Source of the DNA: Streptomyces sp. NRRL S-31
GTDB taxonomy: Bacteria; Actinomycetota; Actinomycetes; Streptomycetales; Streptomycetaceae
Assembly (NCBI RefSeq): GCF_000718775.1
Contig: NZ_JOCB01000082.1
Location: 1-42,418, forward strand
DNA length: 42,418 nt
Reading direction: 5' to 3'
Below the pieces are notes generated by a model that ran no database searches, was not told the origin of the DNA, and saw only the letters and a program-made list of their open reading frames with translations. Shown here piece after piece: positions 36,601-42,418 of the stretch. Made by a program: the position numbers and the translations under genes. The number at the start of each line of letters is the position of its first letter. Positions within the stretch are counted from its first letter, which is position 1.

Positions 36601-37151
36601 CTCGCGTCGGCAGGCACCGCGGCGGCCGGCTCCGGGCCGGACCCGTCCTCGTCGGCCACCAGCAGGCTCGCGTCCAGCGCGGTGAGGTGTCCCGGCAGGT
36701 CGAGCGGGTCGTCACCGTCGTGGACGACGGCGACGGCGGCCGAGTCCTCGAGGATGTGACGCCTGCGCTCCCGAGGGCTCAGGCGGTCCAGCGGTACGAC
36801 GGTGGCGCCGGCCCGGCGGATGCCCAGCATGACGCAGACCAGCCGCCATGACCGGGGCAGGCAGACGGCGACGGCCTGCCCCGGCCGCACCCCGCTGGTG
36901 CGCAGCCGGGCGGCGACCCGCGCGCTGGCCCGGTCCAGCCGGGCGTAGTCGAACACGGCGGCGCCGTCGACGACCGCGGGTGCGGCGGGGTCGCGCCTGG
37001 CCCGGGCGAGTACCGCGTCGGCGAGCGGGGAGGGCGTCGGGTCGCAGGGGGCCGCGGCGTCGGCGGCGTGCCCGGGACGCGCGTCCCCCGCCGCGGAGTG
37101 CCCCGCGTCCGCCACGTCGGCCGCCGCACCGGCGGAGAAGCCGTCGTCCAT
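27603..37151 (-). CDS. Hybrid NRPS-PKS: A-PCP-C-A-PCP-KS-KR-ACP-TE, no acyltransferase
   Basis: The protein has 3182 residues. Domains in order: A1 (about 45-590), PCP1 (S632, GGDSLKAL), C (690-1130, HHAAVDG at 820-826), A2 (1150-1650), PCP2 (S1681, GVTSLD), KS (1760-2190, C1919 in QSACSSSL, with EAHGTGT and GHLGAAAG), KR (about 2350-2790, GGTGGIG, Y2705 in YAAANG), ACP (S2868, GADSLL) and TE (S3004, GWSFG). After the KS the usual KS-AT linker is present but no AT follows. Hand alignment gives pocket codes D-A-F-F-I-G-A-T-F for A1 (Ile/Val-like) and D-V-Q-F-V-A-H-V-V for A2, close to the known proline code. The ATG at 37151 overlaps the upstream stop as TGATG with GGAGGG before it. It should make an aliphatic acyl-Pro-beta-hydroxy acid. 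The KR lacks an LDD motif. Confidence 0.92.
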   Translation of the reverse strand: MDDGFSAGAAADVADAGHSAAGDARPGHAADAAAPCDPTPSPLADAVLARARRDPAAPAVVDGAAVFDYARLDRASARVAARLRTSGVRPGQAVAVCLPRSWRLVCVMLGIRRAGATVVPLDRLSPRERRRHILEDSAAVAVVHDGDDPLDLPGHLTALDASLLVADEDGSGPEPAAAVPADARGTAGASATSGAPAGRTEAGRASGGDGAGPSGPAAREPHRPRDVSRAGADTAAFLFYTSGTTGRPKGVEVTDEGVLRLARPGGLTPRPGDRYACLSNPAFDALSFEVWTPLLTGGTCVVLGDREVRSAHALAAALRDRAVDTLFITVSLFNALVDEVPDCFAGARHVLIGGEQLSARVVRRWYEDNPGTGTVLHNAYGPTEATTFALTYAIPRDFEGDAVPIGAPLPGTRCLLRTEDGGVAEPGEVAELLLSGPALALGYRNLPAETAERFVTLPEDGGEERWYRTGDLVRRDADGRVTYVGRADRQVKVRGFRIEPGEVERLILAHPRVRRARVCTRREDADRHELLAFVVLDGDLSFEEYDRHLSAVLPPYMRPHRTHLVDDLPRTANGKVDDAALLGAARTPWRGERRTGPPVTAAQRALLAVAEEVLGVTGLRPDDRWIPSGGDSLKALRLRHEVLRRFGADLSSALVLRADFARLAEAVHAADAAGGDHPPLPAAPPEPDAPATSEQERLWLLHERDREDRSYDVPLVFRVRGTVDPAALRRALRGLVERHPALRTRLVPTPGGLRQRVDEPYDPWQPCRAVDGEPWQATADRFFAHRLLLRESRMLRAAWVPTRAADAGEPGGGLLLLHLHHAAVDGWSVNLLLRDLTDGYAAALAAGAPPGPCDPAVTPLDFARWQREWRASPAYLGHRSRLREHYESGGEPSPSLPASGTPVPRGAGLLRTSVDVVGRGALDRLAAERGRTRFHLLLSAFACSLYGVTGQTRPLVAAPVANRPRPEFAETVGMFANTVLLPLGLDPDRPVGEHLDRHTAEAGSVLEGQEIALADVLADHSFRAEGPLFDFMFVLENTDFSALGLPGCEVRPLWPRPLGAKCALTLSVVEHEAGFDCLWEYRDDFGADRVRAAARLFRRFLDLLTAGADATLRELVLPYRRGLPEPGRGRASAPDFPTVAEGFARQVRRTPAAPAVADGRTVLTYARLDAWAEATAAALRHRVPDDPAAPAALALYLEPSAEHIVALLAAARLNLTVVPLDPAYPPALLAHVLRQADPVCVLTTPESAAALDAVAPPGLPRHLLRCAGEPPRRPSSRPAPPHRALRPLYTLFTSGSTGVPKGVQVPDETLCNLLTWQRAEGGLAAPAVTQQFSMLSFDVSFQEIFGTLCSGGLLRLVDPAWRHDVPALLDALESGGAERLFLPYVALQLLAEHGVRTGRYPSRLREVVTAGEQLVCTDAIRRWFAHLPGARLFNHYGPTETHVVSGLCLEGDPAKWPLRPAIGRPVSGAVLRVVDDGGLPVPPGTTGQLLIGGVMARRCYLGDAALNRSRFTDDPEAGTFYRSGDLARFDEQGLLHYVGREDAQVKLSGHRLELGQVEAALLQYPGVTGAVAAVHDGVLVACLLLRGEDPDPAGITRHLGGLLPRHVRVGRFRRLTELPRTPSGKIDRRAALTARGRELLAADEPGPVRSPLEQRLTDLFREVTGTSLAVAERFFDAGVTSLDLMRFQLRCSGEAGLAFRMPDLFEHVTIRALAGFLDRRATAGETGAARAAAAPARPSSAPADTPVAAAAGRSPGRPRSVEEPVAVVGMAVRLPGARDLAAFWDLVVSGRRGIEHFPAGEGLVGARSLLDGPLAFDPGRFGISPQDARLMDPQQRHLLSACVEALAHAGCADPSAGRVGVVAACGENTYFQAMLREADPAALPDPFRLALHHEKDFLATKAAYHLDLTGPAFTVQSACSSSLVGVHLAAGLLRQGEADMMLAGGVLVDPGLSGGYTYRPQHIFSPDGHCRPFSADAAGTVGASGVGVVVLKPLSAARRDGDTVHAVITGSALSNDGAGKLGYSAPSVAGQRVALRAALARAGRGGHEVGYVEAHGTGTRLGDPVEAAALRQAYGLADDAHLALSSVKSQLGHLGAAAGIVGLVRAVLAVHHGVIPPTVDFDRLNPEIDDGPFRVPTAAEPWPRDVPRVAAVSSFGIGGTNAHLLVESPDDEHDAGAAPAPATGASFLPLSAASEAALRADAHRIADYLSAHPQSYPRVLRHLQAGRPALAHRAAALCPDAGTAVAWLRSSFPVTAPGDGHRAARDGSAPPGPVEAWTAGDTVVWPDGPASPPWDFPPPALDETDHDFERPVPAGPIAPDTPAGPPRRLPAGQWLHQPVWTRLRRARTEAPARGHTAVIVTGTGTDPAAWRALERQYARVVRVSAGTALVRHPDGHYEADPADVSHLTAVLADVTAPGAGVDWLHALPLEIGGAIGEQALDTATWACLDTVAALLRALADVPDDARPRLWLLSQRAQAVTGVVRRPEAALLTAATEVPRQELGLGTRWVDLPGPAPDAWAPLLAGLLLDASPAPAVLALREDFWWHRTVQPVPAPAASRTTASGTHLILGGTGGIGRTVAAALLDDDPDSRVVLLSRRATMPTSLARWADRVTLVPADLATDDLDLIAERLAPHLRDLTGIVHAAGSAAGALLARRDARTARRATAAKLRGALLTERLITGHRPRHVVYCSSMAARFGGTGQFDYAAANGCLDAFAQYAPGEAAGDTVRIAVAWDAWREVGMAQEAAVQDARHREHLAVALTPEEGAAVFRQALTLQLPHLLVNTTPVTEARRFYEPPPGAPAAGPRRAGGTTAGPRRTSGAEDPDGPAGRRAGDGDVAARLTEALCDLLGVAEVDPAASLYDAGADSLLLLELLDEVKRRYGTEIELSRLSHRVSLDEILGHLAGAGGPGPEPGASVDVEVWQHGTGPDVLCLVHPVGGDIQAYRPLVSALDDRLTVCLVADPALRDAHAPAWSIAERAEHYLAAVRAAFPRPGRRLSLAGWSFGAWTALSMAAAAEESGRPVHRLYLLDPPPPGAGPLAAAYDDRQVDAVFARELGGNRADGLGERGRDYAARLARCCRANLAAMAEHRLPRLTGTPATVWLAERPVEDVAALAPEPGPAGEWTSYLPAPLRIHRVDADHYGLVAPPHTAAIAAVVAADLAGVAGGGPPSVPAPVRSGRR

Positions 37152-40100
37152 CACGCCCTCCTGGACGGCAGGGGGCCGGCGGGCGCCACCGCGGCGGCCA
37201 CCGGGCCGCCGCGGTGGGCGATCTCGGCGGCGATCACCGCGGCGACCCGGGGGAGCTGGGGACCCTCCAGCATGTCCCAGTGGTCGCAGTCCACCCGCTC
37301 CACGCGGAAGTCGCCGGTGCAGCGCTCCCGCCAGAAGGCGCGGACCCGCGCGTGCTCGGCGGTGTCGGCACCGCCGGGTACGGCCTGCGCGAGCACCAGG
37401 CGTGCCGGGGAACGGCCCGGGACGTGGTCGCGGGCCGTCATGCGGTTGTGGTTGTAGACGCGGAAGTACCGCTCCACCTGGCTGTCTTCGATGCCGGGAT
37501 ACATCCCGTTGAACCTCACGAGCTTGTCACGGAACTCCGCCATGTCCACCTCGGTGATGGCGGCGCGTGCGGCGGGGTCGTCGGTGGCCTGGGTGTCCAG
37601 CAGGACGACACTGATGTCGGTGCGGCCCGCGAGGGCGAGCAGCCGGCCCATCTCGTGGGCCACGAGACCGCCGTAGGACAGACCGGTCAGCACCAGGGGG
37701 CCGGGGCCCAGGGGTTCGAGGAGCCTCAGGTACGTCCGGGCCATGGCCTCGACGGTGGGCAGCGGTTCCTCACCGGGATCGATGCCGGGGGACTGGATGC
37801 CGTGCAGGCCGACCGCTTCGGGCAGGTGCTTCGCCAGCGGCAGGTAGCAGAAGGCCGTGCCCCCGGCCGGGTGCACGCAGACCACGCGTGCGGCGGTCCC
37901 GGCGCGGAACTCCACGACGCTGCCCGGGCCGCCGCGCACACCGCCCTCACGCAGCAGCGCGCCGAGGGCCTCGATCGTCGGCCGGAGCATGATCTCGGAC
38001 ACGGGCAGGGACCTGCCGAAGGCCCGGCCGACGGCGTGGGCCATCTTGATGGCCGACAGGGACGTGCCGCCGACGTCGAAGAAGTTGTCGCCGATGCCGA
38101 TGTCGGGCTCCACCAGGATCTCCCGCCAGATCCGGTACAGGGTGTGTTCGACCCCGTCCCGCGGACTGGCCGTGTTGACCTGGTGCGAGGACCGCGTGCG
38201 GGCGATCTCCAGCAGTGCCGGGCGGTCGACCTTGCCGCTGCGGTTGAGGGGAAGGGCGGGCAGATCTACGAAGACCGCCGGGATCATGTGGTCGGGCAGC
38301 CGTCGCGCCAGGGCGGCGCGCCACTCCTGGGCGGAACGCGCCACCGCGTCGCCCCGCGCTGTCCCGGCGACCAGCCGGGGCTCCCCGGTCCCGTCCCGGT
38401 CCACCACGACCACGGCTTCCCGGACGCCGGGCAGCCCGCTCAGCGCGGCTTCCACCTCCGCCGGCTCTATCCGGAACCCGCGCAGCTTGACCTGGTCGTC
38501 GGCGCGGCCGACGTAGTGGGCCTGGCCGTCCGGCAGGCGCCGGGCCAGGTCGCCGGTGCGGTAGACGCGCTCCCCCGGCCGGAAGGGGTCGGGCAGGAAT
38601 CGCTCCCCGGTCAGGTCCGGGCGGTTGAGGTAGCCCCGGGCGAGACAGGCCCCGCCCAGGTAGACCTCGCCGACCACACCGGGCGGGACCGGCCGCATAC
38701 GCGAGTCCAGGAGGTACATCCGGGTCCCGTCCAGTGGCCGCCCGATGGGGCACGGCCGCTCCAGGGGGCGGGGACGGTGGTAGGCGGTGCTGTACAGCGT
38801 CGCCTCGGTCGGCCCGTAACCGAAGCAGACGGCGAGGCCGGGCAGGTGCCGGGTGAGGCGGTGCAGCGCGGCTTCGGTCAGCGACTCCACGCCGGTGAGC
38901 AGCGTTCTGAGCGACAGCCCGCTCGTCCGGCGGGCGGGGTCCTCGTCGATCCACTTGACGTAGGCCGGCGGCAGGAAGGCCTGCACGACGGCGTGCTCGC
39001 GCATCCAGCCCATCAGCGCCTCCGGATCGCCCCGCAGGTCCTCGGGAACGATGTGCAGCGCGCCGCCGGTGGTGAGCGGCAGCAGCAGCTCGTGCACGGA
39101 GGCGTCGAAGCCGATGCTCGACCACGCCGAGCCGACGTCACCGGGGCGGGAACCCATGCGGGCCTGCCAGTTGGCGAAGAGGTTGAGGACACTGCGGTGC
39201 TCCACCGCGACGCCCTTGGGCCGCCCGGTGGACCCGGAGGTGAAGATCACGTAGGCCAGCTGGTCCGGCGTGCGCCCGACGCCGTGCGGCGGACGCGCGT
39301 CCGTGCGTCCCTCCGCCTCCACGGCGGTCAGGCTCAGCCACGGCCCGGGACGCCGCTCCTCGTCCGCGTCGCTGAGCACCACCGGGCAGGACGCGTCCTC
39401 GACCATGCCGGCGAGCCGGACGCTCGGCTGTGCGGGATCGAGGGGCAGGTAGGCGGCGCCGGCCTTGAGGATGCCGAGGATGCCGACGGCCAGAGCGCAC
39501 GAGCGGGTCACGTGCAGCCCGACCACGTCGCCCGGACCCACGGCCCGGGCGGTCAGGGCGTGGGCGAGCCGGTTGGCGCGGCGGTCGAGCGTGGCGTAGT
39601 CCAGGGTGCCGTCCCGGCAGACGACCGCCGTCTGGCGGGGTCGTCGCCGCACCTGCGCCTCGAAGAGTTCGACGAGACCGCTCGCGGCGAGGAACGTCTG
39701 CGGCGAGGGCGCGGCGTCCGCGTGCGCCCCGCTCCCGCCCGGCAGGGCACCCGCCGCCGCGCCGGCGACGGCGTCCGACACCGGACCGGGCAGCGCGGCC
39801 CCCGCCTCACCGGCCCGGAGGTCCGCCGCCGGGCCGGGCAGGGCATCCGGCCGTGCGGGCCGGTCCGTCGCGTCCCAGTCCGTGAGCAGGCGCAGGCGTT
39901 CGTCCGCGCTCATCAGCTCCAGTGCGGTGATCTCCCGCTCGGGATGGAGCGCCAGGTCGCGCAGCAGGTGCTGGAGGTGGCCGCTCCAGCGCACGGCCGT
40001 GGACCGGTCGTACAGGGACGTGGCGAAGTCCAGGTGCCCCGTGACCCGGTCTCCCGACTCGACGGCGACGAGGGACAGGTCGAAACGGGCGGGAGCGTGC

Positions 40101-41296
40101 GTCAGCGGCAGCGGCTCCGCCTGGACGCCGGGCAGGTCGAGGAGGCCGTTCCGGTCGGGCTGCCAGGCCAGCATCGTCTGGAACAAGGGGGTGTGCGCCG
40201 CGCTCCTGGGTGGATTGACCAGCTCCACCACCTTCTCGAAGGGGAGGTCCTGGTGCCTGAGTGCCTGGCGCACGACGGCCCTGACCCGCGCGAGGGCCTC
40301 GGCCGCCGTGGGCGATCCGGACAGGTCGACGCGCAGGGCGAGGGAGTTGACGAGGAAGCCGATCTGCCCGGCGGCGAGGGGGCCGCGCCGGTTGGCGACC
40401 GGAGTGCCGACAACGATGTCCGTGCGTCCGGACAGCCGGGAGAGCAGGATCGCCCAGCCGGTGAGTACGGCCACGAAGAGGGTCGCGCCGTGCGCGCGGG
40501 CGAGGCTGCGCAGCGCCGTCGTCGTCGCCGCGTCGACGCCGAACTCCACCCGGCCGCCGTCGTGGCGCTGTTCCGGCGGTCTCGGGCGGTCCGACGGGAG
40601 GTCCAGCACGGGCGGAACGCCCTCGAGCGCCTCCCGCCAGTAGGCCTCCTGGCCGGCCAGGCCGCCGTCGCCGACAGCCGCCAGCTGGGCCTCGGCGAGG
40701 TCGGCGTACTGGGCGGCGAGGGGCGGCAGCGGATCACCGCCGCCCGGCGAGAGCGACCGGCGGTAGAGCAGCCCCAGTTCGCGCAGCAGCACGTTCATCG
40801 ACTGCCCGTCGAAGACCGCGTGGTGGAAGGTCAGCAGCAGGACGTGCCGGTCAGGCCCCAGGGTGATCAGCCGGCCGCGCCCGAGCGGTCCGGCGGCAAG
40901 GTCGAAGGCGGTGGCCGCCTCCTCCTCCCGCAGTCCCGCGAGGCACGCGCCGGGGTCGGGGCACCCGGTCAGGTCATCGACGGCCAGGGCGAATCCGGCG
41001 CCGGGCGGGTCGACACACTGGAGCACCCGGCCGCCCCGTTCGACCAGCCGGGTCCGCAGCGTCTCGTGCCGCACGGTCAGTGCGTCGAGGCACCCACCGA
41101 GGACGGCCGGGTCGAGCGGACCGCGCAGCTCGAACGCCAGGGGCTCGTTGTACGCCGCGTTCGCGCCGGGCAACTGGGACAGGAACCAGAGGCGTTGCTG
41201 CGCGAAGGAGGCCGGGCGGACACACTCCGCCGGGGCGTGTGCGCCCGGCGCGTTCGGTGGTGCGCCGGTGACGGGCGCGTGGGGGGGATGGAGCAC
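37151..41296 (-). CDS. NRPS module with thioesterase: C-A-PCP-TE
   Basis: The protein has about 1381 residues. It contains a condensation domain (residues 15-450, HHAVFDG at 158-164), an adenylation domain (about 530-1020, FTSGSTGRPKG near 686), a carrier domain (S1079, GGTSLSAIKM) and a thioesterase (S1207, GLSYGG). My hand-read pocket code, D-A-H-F-L-G-G-L-Y, matches no standard code I know, so the substrate is open. The C domain at the start needs an acyl donor, perhaps a fatty acyl group. The GTG at 41296 places the C domain 19 residues in; its ribosome site is weak, so the start could differ. The linker at 470-520 is Ala/Gly-rich. The stop overlaps the start of the hybrid gene, so both are co-translated. 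Confidence 0.9.
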   Translation of the reverse strand: MLHPPHAPVTGAPPNAPGAHAPAECVRPASFAQQRLWFLSQLPGANAAYNEPLAFELRGPLDPAVLGGCLDALTVRHETLRTRLVERGGRVLQCVDPPGAGFALAVDDLTGCPDPGACLAGLREEEAATAFDLAAGPLGRGRLITLGPDRHVLLLTFHHAVFDGQSMNVLLRELGLLYRRSLSPGGGDPLPPLAAQYADLAEAQLAAVGDGGLAGQEAYWREALEGVPPVLDLPSDRPRPPEQRHDGGRVEFGVDAATTTALRSLARAHGATLFVAVLTGWAILLSRLSGRTDIVVGTPVANRRGPLAAGQIGFLVNSLALRVDLSGSPTAAEALARVRAVVRQALRHQDLPFEKVVELVNPPRSAAHTPLFQTMLAWQPDRNGLLDLPGVQAEPLPLTHAPARFDLSLVAVESGDRVTGHLDFATSLYDRSTAVRWSGHLQHLLRDLALHPEREITALELMSADERLRLLTDWDATDRPARPDALPGPAADLRAGEAGAALPGPVSDAVAGAAAGALPGGSGAHADAAPSPQTFLAASGLVELFEAQVRRRPRQTAVVCRDGTLDYATLDRRANRLAHALTARAVGPGDVVGLHVTRSCALAVGILGILKAGAAYLPLDPAQPSVRLAGMVEDASCPVVLSDADEERRPGPWLSLTAVEAEGRTDARPPHGVGRTPDQLAYVIFTSGSTGRPKGVAVEHRSVLNLFANWQARMGSRPGDVGSAWSSIGFDASVHELLLPLTTGGALHIVPEDLRGDPEALMGWMREHAVVQAFLPPAYVKWIDEDPARRTSGLSLRTLLTGVESLTEAALHRLTRHLPGLAVCFGYGPTEATLYSTAYHRPRPLERPCPIGRPLDGTRMYLLDSRMRPVPPGVVGEVYLGGACLARGYLNRPDLTGERFLPDPFRPGERVYRTGDLARRLPDGQAHYVGRADDQVKLRGFRIEPAEVEAALSGLPGVREAVVVVDRDGTGEPRLVAGTARGDAVARSAQEWRAALARRLPDHMIPAVFVDLPALPLNRSGKVDRPALLEIARTRSSHQVNTASPRDGVEHTLYRIWREILVEPDIGIGDNFFDVGGTSLSAIKMAHAVGRAFGRSLPVSEIMLRPTIEALGALLREGGVRGGPGSVVEFRAGTAARVVCVHPAGGTAFCYLPLAKHLPEAVGLHGIQSPGIDPGEEPLPTVEAMARTYLRLLEPLGPGPLVLTGLSYGGLVAHEMGRLLALAGRTDISVVLLDTQATDDPAARAAITEVDMAEFRDKLVRFNGMYPGIEDSQVERYFRVYNHNRMTARDHVPGRSPARLVLAQAVPGGADTAEHARVRAFWRERCTGDFRVERVDCDHWDMLEGPQLPRVAAVIAAEIAHRGGPVAAAVAPAGPLPSRRA

Positions 41297-41590
41297 CGGC
41301 GTTGCCTGGCCTTCCCGTCTGAGTGACCGTCTGGAGGATGGAGGAGTGACTGGGTGGTCCCGGAACCGCGATGCACGGTGAGGCCCGGGGTCGGGGTTCC
41401 GCACGGTGCCGGGCGGGAGTGGGCACCCTCGGCGGTGTGACGGCGGCACGGTGTCGTCGCCGCCGCTTCCGCGGTGACGGGGACCGTACGCCGTCGTCCT
41501 GGGTCCGCCCCGACTCGTCGGTATGTGCGGTGGGTCCGCCACCGCCCGTCGGGGTGCGGGGTGTGACACCGGGTGCCCGGGACACCGGCG

Positions 41591-41620
41591 ATAATCGGAC
41601 AGGGCGTCAGCCTCTGTCAA
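41591..41620 (-). promoter_or_regulatory. Candidate promoter of the NRPS operon
   Basis: On the minus strand a perfect TTGACA (41620-41615) is followed after 18 bases by GATTAT (41596-41591). This is the best housekeeping-type promoter I see in the window, and it points to the C-A-PCP-TE gene. Confidence 0.55.
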
Positions 41621-41690
41621 CAGCCACCCGGAACGGACGGGAGGCCCGCAGGTGTGCAGGGACCCACCGCACACCCGGCGGGAGCCGTCG

Positions 41691-41722
41691 CGCATATGTG
41701 CATGGAGCCCATCGCACATGTG
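41691..41722. promoter_or_regulatory. Paired CGCAYATGTG motifs upstream of the NRPS promoter
   Basis: CGCATATGTG (41691-41700) and CGCACATGTG (41713-41722) are direct repeats offset by 22 bases, about two helical turns. They lie about 70-105 bases upstream of the candidate -35, as an activator site might. A CATGTGTG core is shared with the esx upstream repeats. Confidence 0.42.
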
Positions 41723-41829
41723 TGTAAGGTGGCGAGACGGCCCGCATGTTGCCCCGGCGGAACCGTCTGCGATACGAAGGGGACCGTAGGCGATCACCTT
41801 TCCGCGCAGCACACCGGACGGCCACTCAC

Positions 41830-42081
41830 ATGCTCAGCTTGGACCTGCATCCCATCTTCCGGAACAACCGGGACATCGAACTCGCCCTGCGTCAGTTCAT
41901 CTTCAAGGCGCACCGGTCGGGCGAGCCGGTGGCCGAGATCATTCCCGGCAAGGGCACCGGCCAACTGAGGCAGCGCGTCCTGGCGTTCCTGGGCCAGAAG
42001 CACATCAGGCGGCTGTACGACCGGGTGGAGGTCGGCGACGGCAACACCGGCAGGGTGCTGGTGCACTTCACCGGGCGCTGA
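41830..42081 (+). CDS. Small Smr-domain protein
   Basis: The protein has 83 residues and is essentially one Smr domain: DLHP at residues 4-7 (usually DLHG), a helix, then AEIIPGKGTGQLRQRVLAFL (HGxG variant PGKG) and RVLVHF at the end. Smr domains of MutS2-like proteins cleave or bind nucleic acid; the single-domain actinobacterial forms are uncharacterised. The ATG at 41830 is chosen because it begins the domain; no strong ribosome site precedes it. It is divergent from the NRPS operon and probably not part of it. Confidence 0.78.
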   Translation: MLSLDLHPIFRNNRDIELALRQFIFKAHRSGEPVAEIIPGKGTGQLRQRVLAFLGQKHIRRLYDRVEVGDGNTGRVLVHFTGR

Positions 42082-42221
42082 CCTCCCGGGCCGGACCGGG
42101 CCGGACCGCGCCGGTCCCCCTGCCCGGGCGCCGGGCGCACGGACCGTCCGGCTCGAATGAGTCACGTATTTCCAGCCACATAAGTCGTTAGACGGATACC
42201 CCCGACGGTCATCGGCGGTGA

Positions 42222-42418
<197 letters not shown>

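Larger units (their letters stand above)
41297..41829. other. Divergent control region of the NRPS operon
   Basis: These 533 bases lie between the NRPS start and the divergent Smr gene. The open frame that continues upstream of 41296 has a Pro/Arg-rich composition unlike a real protein. A candidate NRPS promoter (41591-41620) and paired CATATG/CATGTG motifs (41691-41722) are present. The predicted leader is about 290 bases. Confidence 0.6.

Noticed and set aside
36848..41326. 1492-codon plus-strand open frame opposite the NRPS genes
   Set aside because: The minus strand encodes intact C, A, PCP and TE domains; the plus frame has compositional bias and no recognisable motif.

Overview
The window is high-GC actinobacterial DNA. 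Codon third positions are almost all G or C, GTG and TTG starts are common, and it holds a WhiB protein, an ESX-type secretion locus and a DUF5709 gene. Together these point to Streptomyces or a close relative. All calls come from reading the sequence; no database search was run.

Left third (1-15098): a type VII (ESX) secretion locus. A minus-strand series encodes, in transcription order, two WXG100-type proteins (5565-4831), a small helical protein (4730-4296), a large AAWKG-type substrate with a repeat-rich tail (4290-959), a YbaB-like protein (867-430), a small ESX-associated protein (437-105) and the first codons of another large WXG-type protein that runs off the left edge. The membrane machinery follows: eccB and eccD on minus, eccC on plus and divergent from eccD, and a mycosin gene convergent with eccC. 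No eccE is visible. The AAWKG gene carries a 161-bp tandem duplication that shifts its frame; removing one copy restores a frame of about 1056 codons.

Middle (15100-23330): a WhiB gene, two truncated remnants (MBL hydrolase and GMC oxidoreductase) that abut at 16043/16044, a GAF/PP2C/HATPase regulator, a DUF5709 protein, a small hypothetical gene and a molybdopterin oxidoreductase. Two strong hairpins lie in the gap at 20348-20826.

Right third (23333-41830): a hybrid NRPS-PKS cluster. It has a large LuxR (LAL-type) regulator, a TauD/TfdA dioxygenase, a 3182-residue A-PCP-C-A-PCP-KS-KR-ACP-TE protein and a translationally coupled C-A-PCP-TE protein. Hand-read pocket residues suggest an aliphatic amino acid and then proline, followed by one reduced polyketide extension. 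With the TauD enzyme this matches the core logic of detoxin/rimosamide clusters. The PKS module has no acyltransferase. A candidate promoter with a perfect -35 lies upstream of the operon.

Right edge: a small Smr-domain protein, divergent from the NRPS operon, and the start of an alpha/beta hydrolase of the non-heme haloperoxidase type.
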